Source: DATACQ01 sp036555515
GTDB taxonomy: Bacteria > Desulfobacterota > Binatia > UBA9968
Length of the DNA stretch: 64,000 bases
Direction: 5' to 3'
Assembly: GCA_036555515.1 (NCBI GenBank)
Contig: DATBLC010000344.1
Span: 30,761-94,760 of the forward strand
Both the position numbers and the translations under genes were made by a program. The notes under the pieces were generated by a model. That model made no database searches. It saw only the letters and a list, made by a program, of their open reading frames with translations, and was not told the origin of the DNA. Shown in pieces: positions 16,484 through 24,131 of this stretch; within the stretch, counting starts at the first letter, position 1; each line of letters starts with the position of its first letter.

Positions 16484-17593
16484 TTACTCTGCCACCACCA
16501 GTGAAACTTTGAAAGTGGTTCCCTTGCACTCGGTGCTTTCGACGCGAATCAGGCCGCCATGTTCATTGATAACGCGATAGCTGGTCGCCAGACCGAGGCC
16601 GGTGCCGGAGTTTTTCGTAGTGAAAAAAGGCGAGAAGATATGCGGCAGATCTTCCTCTTTGATTCCCGCGCCGTCGTCGGTGATATCGACCCAGATGAAG
16701 CGGCTGCGGTCACTCCCTTGGGCGCGGATGTGAAAGTCGGTTTCCAGCCGGGTGGCCAGCGTCAAGGTGCCGCCGTGCTCCATGGCCTGGTAGGCGTTCT
16801 TCACGAGATTGAGAAAAACCTGCATAAGCTGGGCGCGGTCGCCTTTGATGGGCGGAAGACTCGGGTCGAAGAGCTTTTTTACCGTTAGCTTTTTTTCCGG
16901 TGCCGTCTGGCCTTCCAGTAAAAGCACTTCTTCCAAGATTTCATGGATGTTTAGCGGGGTAAAGTTTAATTGCCAGGGTCGCGACAAATCCAGGAGCTGT
17001 TCGATGAGCTGGTTTACACGATCCACCTCGCGAATCATGATGTCCGTATAGGCAAAGAGCGAGGCGTCGCCTTCGACGGCGCGGCGCAGGAGTTGCGCCG
17101 CGCCTTTAATGCCGCCGAGGGGATTGCGGATCTCGTGCGCCAGACCGGCCGCCAAGGTGCCCATCAACGCCAGCCGGTCGGCCCGTTTGAGGTCCTCTTC
17201 CAGTTCTTTGCGGCGTTTGTCATCGCGCAGGAGAAGAATAGTGCCGATGAAATCGCCGGCGTCGTCCTGGAGCGGCGACGCCGTAATGCTGACCGGAGTC
17301 TTTTGTCCCCGGCGCATGACAAAATTGCCTTCGCCCCTAGCGCTTTCCTGGCGCGGCGGCTGGGTTTTTTTCGCTAGTTCCAAGAGCCAGGGCTCGCGTT
17401 TAAAAAGCTGCTGCAGAGGTTTGCGTCGGGCGCTGGCAGCCGAAATCTCAGTGAGCGTTTCCGCGGCCTCATTGAAGAAGACAATTCTCCCCTCAGGATC
17501 CACGGTGATTACGCCGTCCTCCAGACTGATAAGAATCCGCTGCCAGAAATTTTCGCTGGATGGTGGTTTTTTTGCTTCGCTCAAGGCTTTCAC
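16484..17593 (-). CDS. PAS-domain sensor histidine kinase, NtrB-like
   Basis: 369 residues, soluble. An N-terminal PAS domain (ILISLEDGVITVDPEGRIVFFNEAAETL) precedes the dimerisation helix with phospho-accepting His in LAAGLAHEIRNPLGGIKGAAQLL. The ATPase part has N-box LVNLVKNAYQAME-type residues, G1 DITDDGAGI, F-box LPHIFSPFFTTK and G2 GTGLGLATSYRVINEHGG. This is the GlnL/NtrB arrangement with no membrane segment. The start codon is GTG. It is the first gene of the kinase-regulator-thiE unit and diverges from the rimP operon, sharing the ~340-bp control region. Confidence 0.92.
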   Translation of the reverse strand: MKALSEAKKPPSSENFWQRILISLEDGVITVDPEGRIVFFNEAAETLTEISAASARRKPLQQLFKREPWLLELAKKTQPPRQESARGEGNFVMRRGQKTPVSITASPLQDDAGDFIGTILLLRDDKRRKELEEDLKRADRLALMGTLAAGLAHEIRNPLGGIKGAAQLLRRAVEGDASLFAYTDIMIREVDRVNQLIEQLLDLSRPWQLNFTPLNIHEILEEVLLLEGQTAPEKKLTVKKLFDPSLPPIKGDRAQLMQVFLNLVKNAYQAMEHGGTLTLATRLETDFHIRAQGSDRSRFIWVDITDDGAGIKEEDLPHIFSPFFTTKNSGTGLGLATSYRVINEHGGLIRVESTECKGTTFKVSLVVAE

Positions 17594-17887
17594 CGAGGTT
17601 TACATTGGAGCTAGCCCAGATTGCCTTTGGGGCGAACGGCTGCGGTGCAGAAAAAATTTGCTTCAATGTTCAAGGATCCGGATTAGAACTCAGAATCTTG
17701 AACGCCATGGGCCGCGACGCGACCTTGCCGTCAAGACCGCATCGTGATGTTACCGCGGTCCATGAACAACGACGAAGAATCATAGCAAATGCCCCAGAGC
17801 GCGCAATCGCACCGGCGTCCTTCGAGGCCTTGCAATGACCTCAGGCGCTATGTTAAAAAAATCTTACACTTTAAGGGTTTTACTCGA

Positions 17888-17916
17888 AGTGGGCCTTGCC
17901 CGCTTTTTTTGTTTTT
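17888..17916 (+). terminator. Intrinsic terminator/attenuator 15 nt upstream of rimP
   Basis: AGTGGGC (17888-17894) pairs with GCCCGCT (17898-17904), one G-U pair, across a CTT loop. A T-rich run TTTTTTTGTTTTT follows directly. The hairpin ends only 15 nt before the rimP ATG and the upstream gene is divergent, so it cannot serve to end a preceding gene on this strand. It is best read as a leader attenuator controlling the rimP-nusA-infB operon, perhaps through NusA level. Confidence 0.8.
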
Positions 17917-17930
17917 GGGCCTGAAAAAAG

Positions 17931-18398
17931 ATGGATGCGACCGTGCGGCGGGTCTGGCAGCTTGCGGCGCCATTGGCAGAGCGCGAGGGCATGGAGATAG
18001 TCGAAATCGAGTTTCGCCGCGAAGGCGGTCGCTCCGGGCGCGTGCTGCGTCTCTATTTGGATAAAGAAGGCGGCCCGAACATGGATGATTTGGGTCGGAT
18101 GAGCCGGGCGTTGGGGGACGTTCTCGATGCCGAGGACGCAGTCGACGGCGCCTATACGCTTGAAGTCTCGTCACCGGGCATCAACCGCCCGCTGACGCGG
18201 CCGGAACATTTCTCCCGTTTCGTCGGCAAGCGCATCCGCGTGCGCACTCGGGAGATGATCGGCGGCCGGCGCTCGTTCCTCGGCATTCTCGGTAAAGTGG
18301 TTGAAGATAGAATCATATTGATACAGGACGGGACGGAATTTCAGATTCCATTTTCCATGATCGAAAAATCCAATTACGAGCATGACTGGAGCGCGTAA
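17931..18398 (+). CDS. rimP: Ribosome maturation factor RimP
   Basis: Needed for 30S subunit maturation. 155 residues: an N-terminal alpha/beta domain (WQLAAPLAEREGMEIVEIEFRREG, LRLYLDKEGGPNMDDLGRMSRALGDVLD, YTLEVSSPGINRPLTRPEHFSRF) and a C-terminal SH3-like barrel (FLGILGKVVEDRIILIQDG). The SSPGxxRPL motif is diagnostic. First gene of the operon, one nt before nusA. No Shine-Dalgarno is seen between the terminator T-run and the ATG, only the A-rich GAAAAAAG, so initiation may be sensitive to leader structure. Confidence 0.95.
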   Translation: MDATVRRVWQLAAPLAEREGMEIVEIEFRREGGRSGRVLRLYLDKEGGPNMDDLGRMSRALGDVLDAEDAVDGAYTLEVSSPGINRPLTRPEHFSRFVGKRIRVRTREMIGGRRSFLGILGKVVEDRIILIQDGTEFQIPFSMIEKSNYEHDWSA

Positions 18399-18399
18399 C

Positions 18400-19737
18400 A
18401 TGCAGCAAGATCTCAATCGCGTCATCGAACAGGTGAGCAAAGAAAAAGGCATCGACAAAGCGATACTCATCGGCGCCCTGGAAAACGCCATGGTGTCGGC
18501 GGCCAAAAAGACCTTCGGTCACCAGCGCAAAATCGAGGCGCAGTTCAATCCGGAGATCGGCGAGGTGGAGCTGTTCGAAGCCAAAACGGTGGTAGAAACC
18601 GTGCAGGACCCCGAAGTCGAGATCACATTGGATGAGGCGCGCGAGAATCTCGATCCCGATGCCGAGATGGGCGACGAGCTTCTATGCAAGCTCGATTCCA
18701 GCAAGTTCGGGCGTATCGCCGCGCAGGCTGCCAAGCAAAATATCGTGCAGCGCGTGCGCGACGCGGAGCGGGAAATAATTTTCAACGAATTCAAAGGGCG
18801 CGAGGGACAGCTCGTGAATGGCATCGTGCAGCGCTTCGAGAAACGCAACATCATCGTGAATCTCGGCCGCACCGACGCGATCCTGCCGGAAAAAGAGCAG
18901 GTGCCGCGGGAGCGCTACCGCCAGGGCGACCGGATTCGCGCCTATATCGTCAGCGTCGAAATCACCGGCCGCGGGCCGCAGATCGTGCTGTCGCGCACTC
19001 ATCCCGGCATGTTGATTAAACTCTTCGAGCAAGAGGTGCCGGAAATCTACGAAGGCATCGTCGAGGTCAAAGGCGCGGCTAGGGAGCCCGGCGGGCGGGC
19101 GAAGATCGCGGTGGTATCCAACGACCCCGATGTGGATCCCGTGGGCGCCTGCGTCGGCATGAAAGGCACGCGCGTCCAATCGGTGGTTCAGGAATTGCGG
19201 GGGGAGAAAATCGACATTGTGCACTGGATTCCTGATCAGGCGGAGTATGTTTGCCGGGCGCTGGCGCCGGCCAAGGTGTCCAAAATCATCATCGACGACG
19301 ACGAGCACAGCATGGAAGTTGTGGTGCCGGACGACCAGCTCTCCCTTGCGATCGGCAAAAAAGGCCAAAATGTCAGGCTCGCTTCCCGTCTGACCGGCTG
19401 GCGCATCGACGTGTGCAGTGAGGCGGAGGCCGAAGAAGAAACCCGGCGCACGCGCCAATCCATCGGCGCTATCCCCGGCATCGGCGACATCGCCGCGGAG
19501 CTACTCTACCAAGCGGGGTTTAAATCCGCTGAGGATGTGGCTCAGAGCGATCTGGAAGAGATTATGGACGTGGAAGGGATCAGCAAAGAAAAAGCCGAAT
19601 CATTGCACAAGTCAGCGAAGGACTATGTAGAGGAGAAACAGCGCAAAGAGGCGGAAGCGGCGGCGGCGTTGGCGTTGGCACAGCAGCAGGCGGAAAGCGC
19701 CGCGGCTGCGGAACTGGGGGCGAGCAAGGAAGCTTGA
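18400..19737 (+). CDS. nusA: Transcription termination/antitermination factor NusA
   Basis: 445 residues from the ATG directly after the rimP stop (the frame also opens at 18382 but MQQDLNRVIEQVSKEKGID is the usual beginning). The N-terminal RNA-polymerase-binding domain is followed by S1 (LVNGIVQRFEKRNIIVNLGRTDAILP), KH1 and KH2 (GACVGMKGTRVQSVVQELRGEKIDIV, LSLAIGKKGQNVRLASRLTGWRID) and a C-terminal helix-hairpin-helix segment (IPGIGDIAAELLYQAGFKSAEDV). An Ala/Gln/Glu-rich tail ends it. It acts on paused polymerase and on hairpins like the one in its own leader. Confidence 0.97.
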   Translation: MQQDLNRVIEQVSKEKGIDKAILIGALENAMVSAAKKTFGHQRKIEAQFNPEIGEVELFEAKTVVETVQDPEVEITLDEARENLDPDAEMGDELLCKLDSSKFGRIAAQAAKQNIVQRVRDAEREIIFNEFKGREGQLVNGIVQRFEKRNIIVNLGRTDAILPEKEQVPRERYRQGDRIRAYIVSVEITGRGPQIVLSRTHPGMLIKLFEQEVPEIYEGIVEVKGAAREPGGRAKIAVVSNDPDVDPVGACVGMKGTRVQSVVQELRGEKIDIVHWIPDQAEYVCRALAPAKVSKIIIDDDEHSMEVVVPDDQLSLAIGKKGQNVRLASRLTGWRIDVCSEAEAEEETRRTRQSIGAIPGIGDIAAELLYQAGFKSAEDVAQSDLEEIMDVEGISKEKAESLHKSAKDYVEEKQRKEAEAAAALALAQQQAESAAAAELGASKEA

Positions 19738-19752
19738 GCGAGCAGGCGCCCT

Positions 19753-20025
19753 GTGGCGAGGCGGCAACACGCCCCACGCCGGACCTGTTTGGGCTGCGGT
19801 GCTCGAGATGATCGGGGCCAGTTGATCCGTTTGCGCGCCGGCGCCCAGGGCGAATTGATCGCCGACAATAGCCGGGCCGGCCGGGGCGGTTATCTGCACT
19901 GTGCCCGGGAGTGTTGGGAAAAATTCTTACGGCGCAAGAGTGTATATCGCGCCTTTCACAGGGATATTGCTAAGAGTGAGAAAGTAAAGCTGGTTCAGGA
20001 GTTAATGGAGCGACACGGAGAATAA
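19753..20025 (+). CDS. ylxR: YlxR family RNA-binding/nucleoid-associated protein (DUF448)
   Basis: 90 residues. The family opens with RRTCLGCGARDDRGQLIRL and continues with GRGGYLHCARECWEKFLRRKSVYRAFHRDI; the GRGGYLHC motif is the signature. Starts at GTG, 15 nt after nusA. YlxR proteins are small basic proteins found between nusA and infB in many bacteria and are reported to influence transcription. The position here, 3 nt before infB, matches that context. Confidence 0.9.
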   Translation: MARRQHAPRRTCLGCGARDDRGQLIRLRAGAQGELIADNSRAGRGGYLHCARECWEKFLRRKSVYRAFHRDIAKSEKVKLVQELMERHGE

Positions 20026-20028
20026 CAG

Positions 20029-22806
20029 ATGGGAAAGACGAGAGTCCATCTATTAGCCAAGGAGTTGGGAATCGAGACCAAGGACCTCATCGCCCAGTTG
20101 GATAAGTTGGGTTTGAGGGGGCGCAAGGCGCAAAGCTCCCTTGAGGACGATGAGGTCGCGCGAGTGCGTGGCGCTCTGACGGCGCAAGAAAAACCTCAAG
20201 TCCACGTTGGCGAAGAAAAGGTGGTGGCCGATCGCGTCGTCACCGCGGAAGACGAGAGTCTCGGCGAGGTTCAGGCGCGCGAAACCATCGTCGAACGTAG
20301 GGTGCGCGCCAACGTCATTCGCCGCCGCACCAGTCGCGTGGAGGTGCCACACGCGGAAACGCCGCGGGTAGAAGCCCAAAAGCCGGCCGAGGAAGCGCCC
20401 CCGCTCATCGTCGAAACGACACCGGTCGTTGAGCAGCCCGTTGAAGAATTCCCCGCGGAGTTTCTACCGGAGGCTGAACCCATCGCCGAGGAACCGTCGT
20501 TCGTTGAGCCCATCGAAGAGGCGGCACCGCAAGCTCCGGTTGAGGCCGAAGCGGCTGAGCCGTCTGTCACTGAAGCGGAACCGGTACCCGAACCGGAACC
20601 AACGCCTGCCTCGGTCACGCCTATCGCCAAGCCGGCGGTGGAAAAACCCGCGCCAGCTCAAACACCCCGTGGAGCCATTGTGCTTGGCCGCATCGATCTC
20701 AAACAAACCCAGAGAATTCCGGTAGCGCCGCCGCCGAGCGCGCGCCGTGCGGTTTCTGGCGCCTCGGCTACGGCGGTTTCTGCGGGCGCGCCCGCGGAAG
20801 CTGTCCCAACGGCGGCCGAAGGCGAAGCAGGGAAACCGGCCAAAAGCGGCCGGCACAAAAAGAGGGTCGTTAAAAAACAAGACGTGCTCGAGTTCCGGGA
20901 ACAAGACCTGCGGGCGGGCCGCATACCGAAAAAGAAAAGGGCCCTTCCCGGCAGAGAGCAGAGGAAAACGGAAATCACCGTTCCCAAGGCAATCAAGCGA
21001 GTCATCAAGATCTCCGAAGTTATTACGGTCGGCGATCTTTCGCGCGAGATGGGCGTAAAGGCCGGAGACGTTATCAAGAAGCTGATGAGCATGGGCATGA
21101 TGGCGACTATCAACCAGATGCTCGACGCGGACACCGCCACCTTGATCGCCTCTGAATTCGATCATCAGGTTGAAAACGTCGCATTTGACGCCGATAGCGC
21201 TCTCGAGGTGGAACACCAAGTCGAGGAAGAGGAGGCGGCGCTTCTCCCGCGTCCACCCGTGGTGACGATCATGGGACATGTCGACCATGGCAAGACTTCA
21301 TTGCTCGATGCGATTCGCAGCACCAACGTCACCGCCCAAGAGCATGGCGGCATCACGCAACATATCGGCGCTTATCATGTGCAAGTGGACGGGCGCAGCG
21401 TGACGTTTCTCGACACGCCCGGCCACGAGGCTTTCACGGCCATGCGGGCGCGCGGCGCCAAGGTTACCGATATTGTCGTTCTTGTGGTTGCCGCCGATGA
21501 CGGCGTCATGCCGCAGACAGTGGAGGCGATCAACCACGCGCGCGCTGCGGAAGTGCCTATCGTCGTGGCCGTGAACAAAATGGACCGTCCCGACGCCGAC
21601 CTCGAACGAGTGAAAAGAGGCCTCGCGGAATATGGGCTGGCGGCGGAAGATTGGGGCGGCGATACGGTGTTCGCCCCGGTATCGGCCAAGACCCATGAGG
21701 GCATACCCCATCTGCTGGAAATGGTGCTATTGCAAGCGGATATGTTGGAATTGAAGGCGAATCCCGAGAAACTGTCGCGCGGTACTATCGTCGAGGCCAA
21801 ACTCGACCGCGGTCGCGGACCGGTGGCGACGGTCCTGGTGCAGGAAGGGACGCTTCATGTCGGCGACGCATTTGTGTGCGGCGTTTTTCACGGCAAGGTG
21901 CGCGCGATGATCGACGACCATGGGCAAAAGTTGGACGTGGCTCCACCTTCCGTCCCGGTGGAGATTCTCGGCTTGCAGGGTGTGCCGCAGGCGGGCGATT
22001 CATTTGTCGCCGTGGCCGATGAAGCGAAGGCGCGGCAGGTGGCCGAGTTCCGCCAGAGCAAGCAGCGCGAAACCGAGCTGGTCAAGAGCAGCAAGGTTTC
22101 GCTGGAAGAGCTTTACGACCAGATCAAGACCGGAGATGTTAAGGAGCTTCGCGTGGTGCTCAAGGGCGACGTCCAGGGCTCCGTGGAAGCGATCACGGAA
22201 GCGCTGGGGCGCATGTCCGGCGACGAAGTGAAGTTGCGAGTAATCCATGGGTCGGTGGGCGGTATCACGGAGAGCGACATTCTTCTCGCCGCCGCTTCCA
22301 ACGCTATCGTCATCGGCTTCAACGTTCGCCCTGAATCCAAGGGGGCTGCTCTCGCCGCCCGCGAAGGCGTCGATGTGCGTCTGTACACCATCATCTATGA
22401 AGTCGTGGCGGACCTGCGTGCTGCGATGGAGGGATTGCTGGAGCCGACATACCGCGAGCAAATTAATGGCCGGGTGGAGATCCGCCAGACCTTCAACATC
22501 CAAGGTGTCGGCACCGTCGCCGGCTGCTATGTGACGGAAGGTAAAATTCAGCGCGGTAATCAGGTGCGGCTCACCCGTGACCAGGTCGTGGTCCATGAAG
22601 GCAAGCTGGCGACCCTCAAGCGCTTTAAGGACGACGTGCGCGAGGTGGCCGCGGGCTACGAATGTGGATTGAGCATCGAAGGATTTCAAGACATCAAGCA
22701 AGGCGATGTCATTGAAGCCTATGAGCGTGTTCCCGTGGTGCGGCGCATCACGCCACACCCCGCGGGGCGCGAATCAGCGCGGGCGACGGCGGCCGAAACT
22801 CGTTAG
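20029..22806 (+). CDS. infB: Translation initiation factor IF-2
   Basis: Brings fMet-tRNA to the 30S subunit and promotes subunit joining with GTP. 925 residues. The N-terminal IF2_N domain (VHLLAKELGIETKDLIAQLDKLG) is followed by a ~250-residue Pro/Glu/Ala-rich disordered linker and a second IF2_N (ISEVITVGDLSREMGVKAGDVIKKLMSMGMM). The GTPase domain has G1 GHVDHGKTS, G2 EHGGITQHIGAY, G3 DTPGHEAF and G4 NKMD. C-terminal domains end in KRFKDDVREVAAGYECGLSIE. The linker (EPVPEPEPTPA) varies widely among species. ATG 3 nt after ylxR. Confidence 0.97.
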   Translation: MGKTRVHLLAKELGIETKDLIAQLDKLGLRGRKAQSSLEDDEVARVRGALTAQEKPQVHVGEEKVVADRVVTAEDESLGEVQARETIVERRVRANVIRRRTSRVEVPHAETPRVEAQKPAEEAPPLIVETTPVVEQPVEEFPAEFLPEAEPIAEEPSFVEPIEEAAPQAPVEAEAAEPSVTEAEPVPEPEPTPASVTPIAKPAVEKPAPAQTPRGAIVLGRIDLKQTQRIPVAPPPSARRAVSGASATAVSAGAPAEAVPTAAEGEAGKPAKSGRHKKRVVKKQDVLEFREQDLRAGRIPKKKRALPGREQRKTEITVPKAIKRVIKISEVITVGDLSREMGVKAGDVIKKLMSMGMMATINQMLDADTATLIASEFDHQVENVAFDADSALEVEHQVEEEEAALLPRPPVVTIMGHVDHGKTSLLDAIRSTNVTAQEHGGITQHIGAYHVQVDGRSVTFLDTPGHEAFTAMRARGAKVTDIVVLVVAADDGVMPQTVEAINHARAAEVPIVVAVNKMDRPDADLERVKRGLAEYGLAAEDWGGDTVFAPVSAKTHEGIPHLLEMVLLQADMLELKANPEKLSRGTIVEAKLDRGRGPVATVLVQEGTLHVGDAFVCGVFHGKVRAMIDDHGQKLDVAPPSVPVEILGLQGVPQAGDSFVAVADEAKARQVAEFRQSKQRETELVKSSKVSLEELYDQIKTGDVKELRVVLKGDVQGSVEAITEALGRMSGDEVKLRVIHGSVGGITESDILLAAASNAIVIGFNVRPESKGAALAAREGVDVRLYTIIYEVVADLRAAMEGLLEPTYREQINGRVEIRQTFNIQGVGTVAGCYVTEGKIQRGNQVRLTRDQVVVHEGKLATLKRFKDDVREVAAGYECGLSIEGFQDIKQGDVIEAYERVPVVRRITPHPAGRESARATAAETR

Positions 22807-22832
22807 AATGCCTTCCGACGGCGCGGCGGGCC

Positions 22833-23120
22833 ATGATCGTAGGGGTTCTCAAGCTCCGTCTGCTATTGCCCGAAAATCACTCGCTCAAGGGCAAGCGCGG
22901 CCTCATCAAGCGCATTCAAGCGCGGGTCGCGGGTCAATTCAACATCTCCGTCGGCGAATGCGATGACCAGGATCTCTGGCAGAGCGCGGTGCTGGGCTTC
23001 GCCGTCGTCGGCAGTAGCGAGCCGGTAGTGCAGGCATCGTTGCAGAAAGTGGTGGACTTCGTCGACGACATGGGTCTTGCGCAGGTGGACGAGTCAAGCA
23101 GCGAGATTATTCACTGTTAG
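22833..23120 (+). CDS. ylxP: YlxP-like protein of family DUF503
   Basis: 95 residues: MIVGVLKLRLLLPENHSLKGKR, IKRIQARVAGQFNISVGECDDQDLWQSAVLGFAVVGS, then a C-terminal helix and SSEIIHC. The SLKxKRxxIK and ISVAE-like motifs are those of DUF503, a ferredoxin-like fold protein usually encoded between infB and rbfA, as here. Function is not established. Its stop codon is directly followed by the repeat region. Confidence 0.9.
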   Translation: MIVGVLKLRLLLPENHSLKGKRGLIKRIQARVAGQFNISVGECDDQDLWQSAVLGFAVVGSSEPVVQASLQKVVDFVDDMGLAQVDESSSEIIHC

Positions 23121-23490
23121 CAGAGCTTGAAAAGACTCATAGGCTTCGTTGCTCTCGATCGCCTCGCGCCAACGTCAGACTGTGTGAAAACTCTTTAGGA
23201 GCCCTTCGATCCTTCGAGGGGCCTCAGGAAAGGTCCCTCGACAGCCTTAGTCCCGAGCTTGTCGAGGGGTCAGGGCGAACGGCTAAATGCTTGATTTGCA
23301 ATGTCTGACATCCATTCGTAGTGAGCCCAGTCGAACCATGAACGGAGTTTTCACACAGTCTGTCGTTGCACTCGATCGCCTCGCTCTAATCGTGCTCGTT
23401 TCTCGTGCTCGTGCTCGTTTTTCGAACACGAACCACGAACACGAGTGACGAAAACTGCGCCTCGCCTCTGAGGTCTTTTGAGCGGTCTGC
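23121..23490. repeat. Dispersed ~160-bp element D, copy split by element C
   Basis: The left part (TTGAAAAGACTCA, TCGATCGCCTCGC) and the right part (CGTGCTCGTTTCTCGTGCTC, CACGAACCACGAA, TCTGAGGTCTTTTGAGCGGTCTGC) match, in reverse orientation, the element at 54949-55112. The copy is interrupted at 23176-23362 by a second element. It starts at the stop codon of ylxP. No ORF. Its ends, AGCAGAGCTTGAAAAG and CTTTTGAGCGGTCT, are imperfect inverted repeats. Confidence 0.75.
23176..23362. mobile_element. Element C: 187-bp MITE-like insertion with perfect 18-bp terminal inverted repeats
   Basis: CAGACTGTGTGAAAACTC at 23176-23193 is the exact reverse complement of GAGTTTTCACACAGTCTG at 23345-23362. 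The inside holds further inverted segments (CCTTCGAGGGG/CCCTCG, CAGGGCGAACGG, CGTAGTGAGCCCAGTCGAAC). It is flanked directly by near-identical ~30-bp direct repeats, 23146-23175 and 23363-23393, that share TCGTTGC-CTCGATCGCCTCGC and differ at a few sites. There is no coding capacity, so any movement must have been driven in trans. Confidence 0.75.
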
Positions 23491-23592
23491 GCGGACAGTT
23501 TTTAAGCATCCTCTGTAACGATACGGCTCAGAGGCATCGGCATCGCTATTGACATGCACGCGCGAGACTAAGGCTCGGCTGAAGTGAGCGTT

Positions 23593-23660
23593 CCGTTCAA
23601 ATCTCAATGTTCAAAGTTTTCGGAATCGAAGTCGTCACCTTGAACATTGAACGTTGAACC
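23593..23660. repeat. GTTCAAN-type repeat array abutting the rbfA start
   Basis: CCGTTCAAATCTCAATGTTC and AAAGTTTTCGG are followed by the 7-nt-period run TTGAACA TTGAACG TTGAACC, which ends 2 nt before the rbfA ATG. The halves can pair. The array thus supplies the whole leader of rbfA and leaves no Shine-Dalgarno sequence. Confidence 0.7.
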
Positions 23661-23662
23661 CT

Positions 23663-24016
23663 ATGGATTACCAGCGCTCAGACCGCGTCGGCGATTTGCT
23701 CGTCGAGCTCATATCGGAACTGCTCAGCCGCGAGATCCGCGACCCGCGGGTGCGCGGAGTCACGATCACAGCCGTAAAAGTAACCAAAGACCTCAAGCAT
23801 GCCCGCGTTTACTTCAATCTCCTTGGCGGCGCCGAGAACCGAGATAGCGCGCTGGCGGGACTGCGCAGCGCCGGCGGTTTCATTCGATCGCGCGTCGGCA
23901 AACAGATCAATTTGAAGTTTGTGCCGGCGATCGAATTTTTTTATGACGAGACCGAGGACCGGGCGCAACGAATCGACGAGCTCTTGAAAAAAGCCAAAGA
24001 GCCGTCGTCACAATAA
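23663..24016 (+). CDS. rbfA: Ribosome-binding factor A
   Basis: 117-residue KH-like protein that matures the 16S rRNA 5' end in the 30S subunit. YQRSDRVGDLLVELISELLSREIRDPRVRGVTITAVKVTKDLKHARVYFNLLG is the canonical first half, FIRSRVGKQINLKFVPAIEFFYDET the second. The ATG at 23663 was chosen; a TTG at 23654 lies in repeat sequence. It is separated from ylxP by ~540 bp of repeats, and the usual following genes truB and rpsO are absent, so the operon has been opened on both sides. Confidence 0.95.
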   Translation: MDYQRSDRVGDLLVELISELLSREIRDPRVRGVTITAVKVTKDLKHARVYFNLLGGAENRDSALAGLRSAGGFIRSRVGKQINLKFVPAIEFFYDETEDRAQRIDELLKKAKEPSSQ

Positions 24017-24025
24017 AGACAAGGC

Positions 24026-24085
24026 GTTTAAAAAGTTCAAACCGGTAAAGTCGTTCAAGCCGTCGGAGCAATCCGGCGTTTAAAA
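24026..24085. repeat. GTTCAAN-type repeat between convergent rbfA and acyl-CoA dehydrogenase
   Basis: Contains AAAAAGTTCAAACCGG, GTCGTTCAAGCCGTC and CCGGCGTTTAAAACC, a degenerate member of the array family with inverted pieces (GTTTAAA/GTTTAAAA, CCGG/CCGG). It lies between convergent genes, so a terminator role is possible here, but there is no T-run. Confidence 0.5.
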
Positions 24086-24131
24086 CCAGAAGCAAACAGT
24101 TTATCTGGGCGCTCTGTGAGCCATTCCGCCG

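Noticed and set aside
23121..23490. Insertion sequence or integron
   Set aside because: No transposase or integrase frame; total length is too short. Called MITE-like instead.
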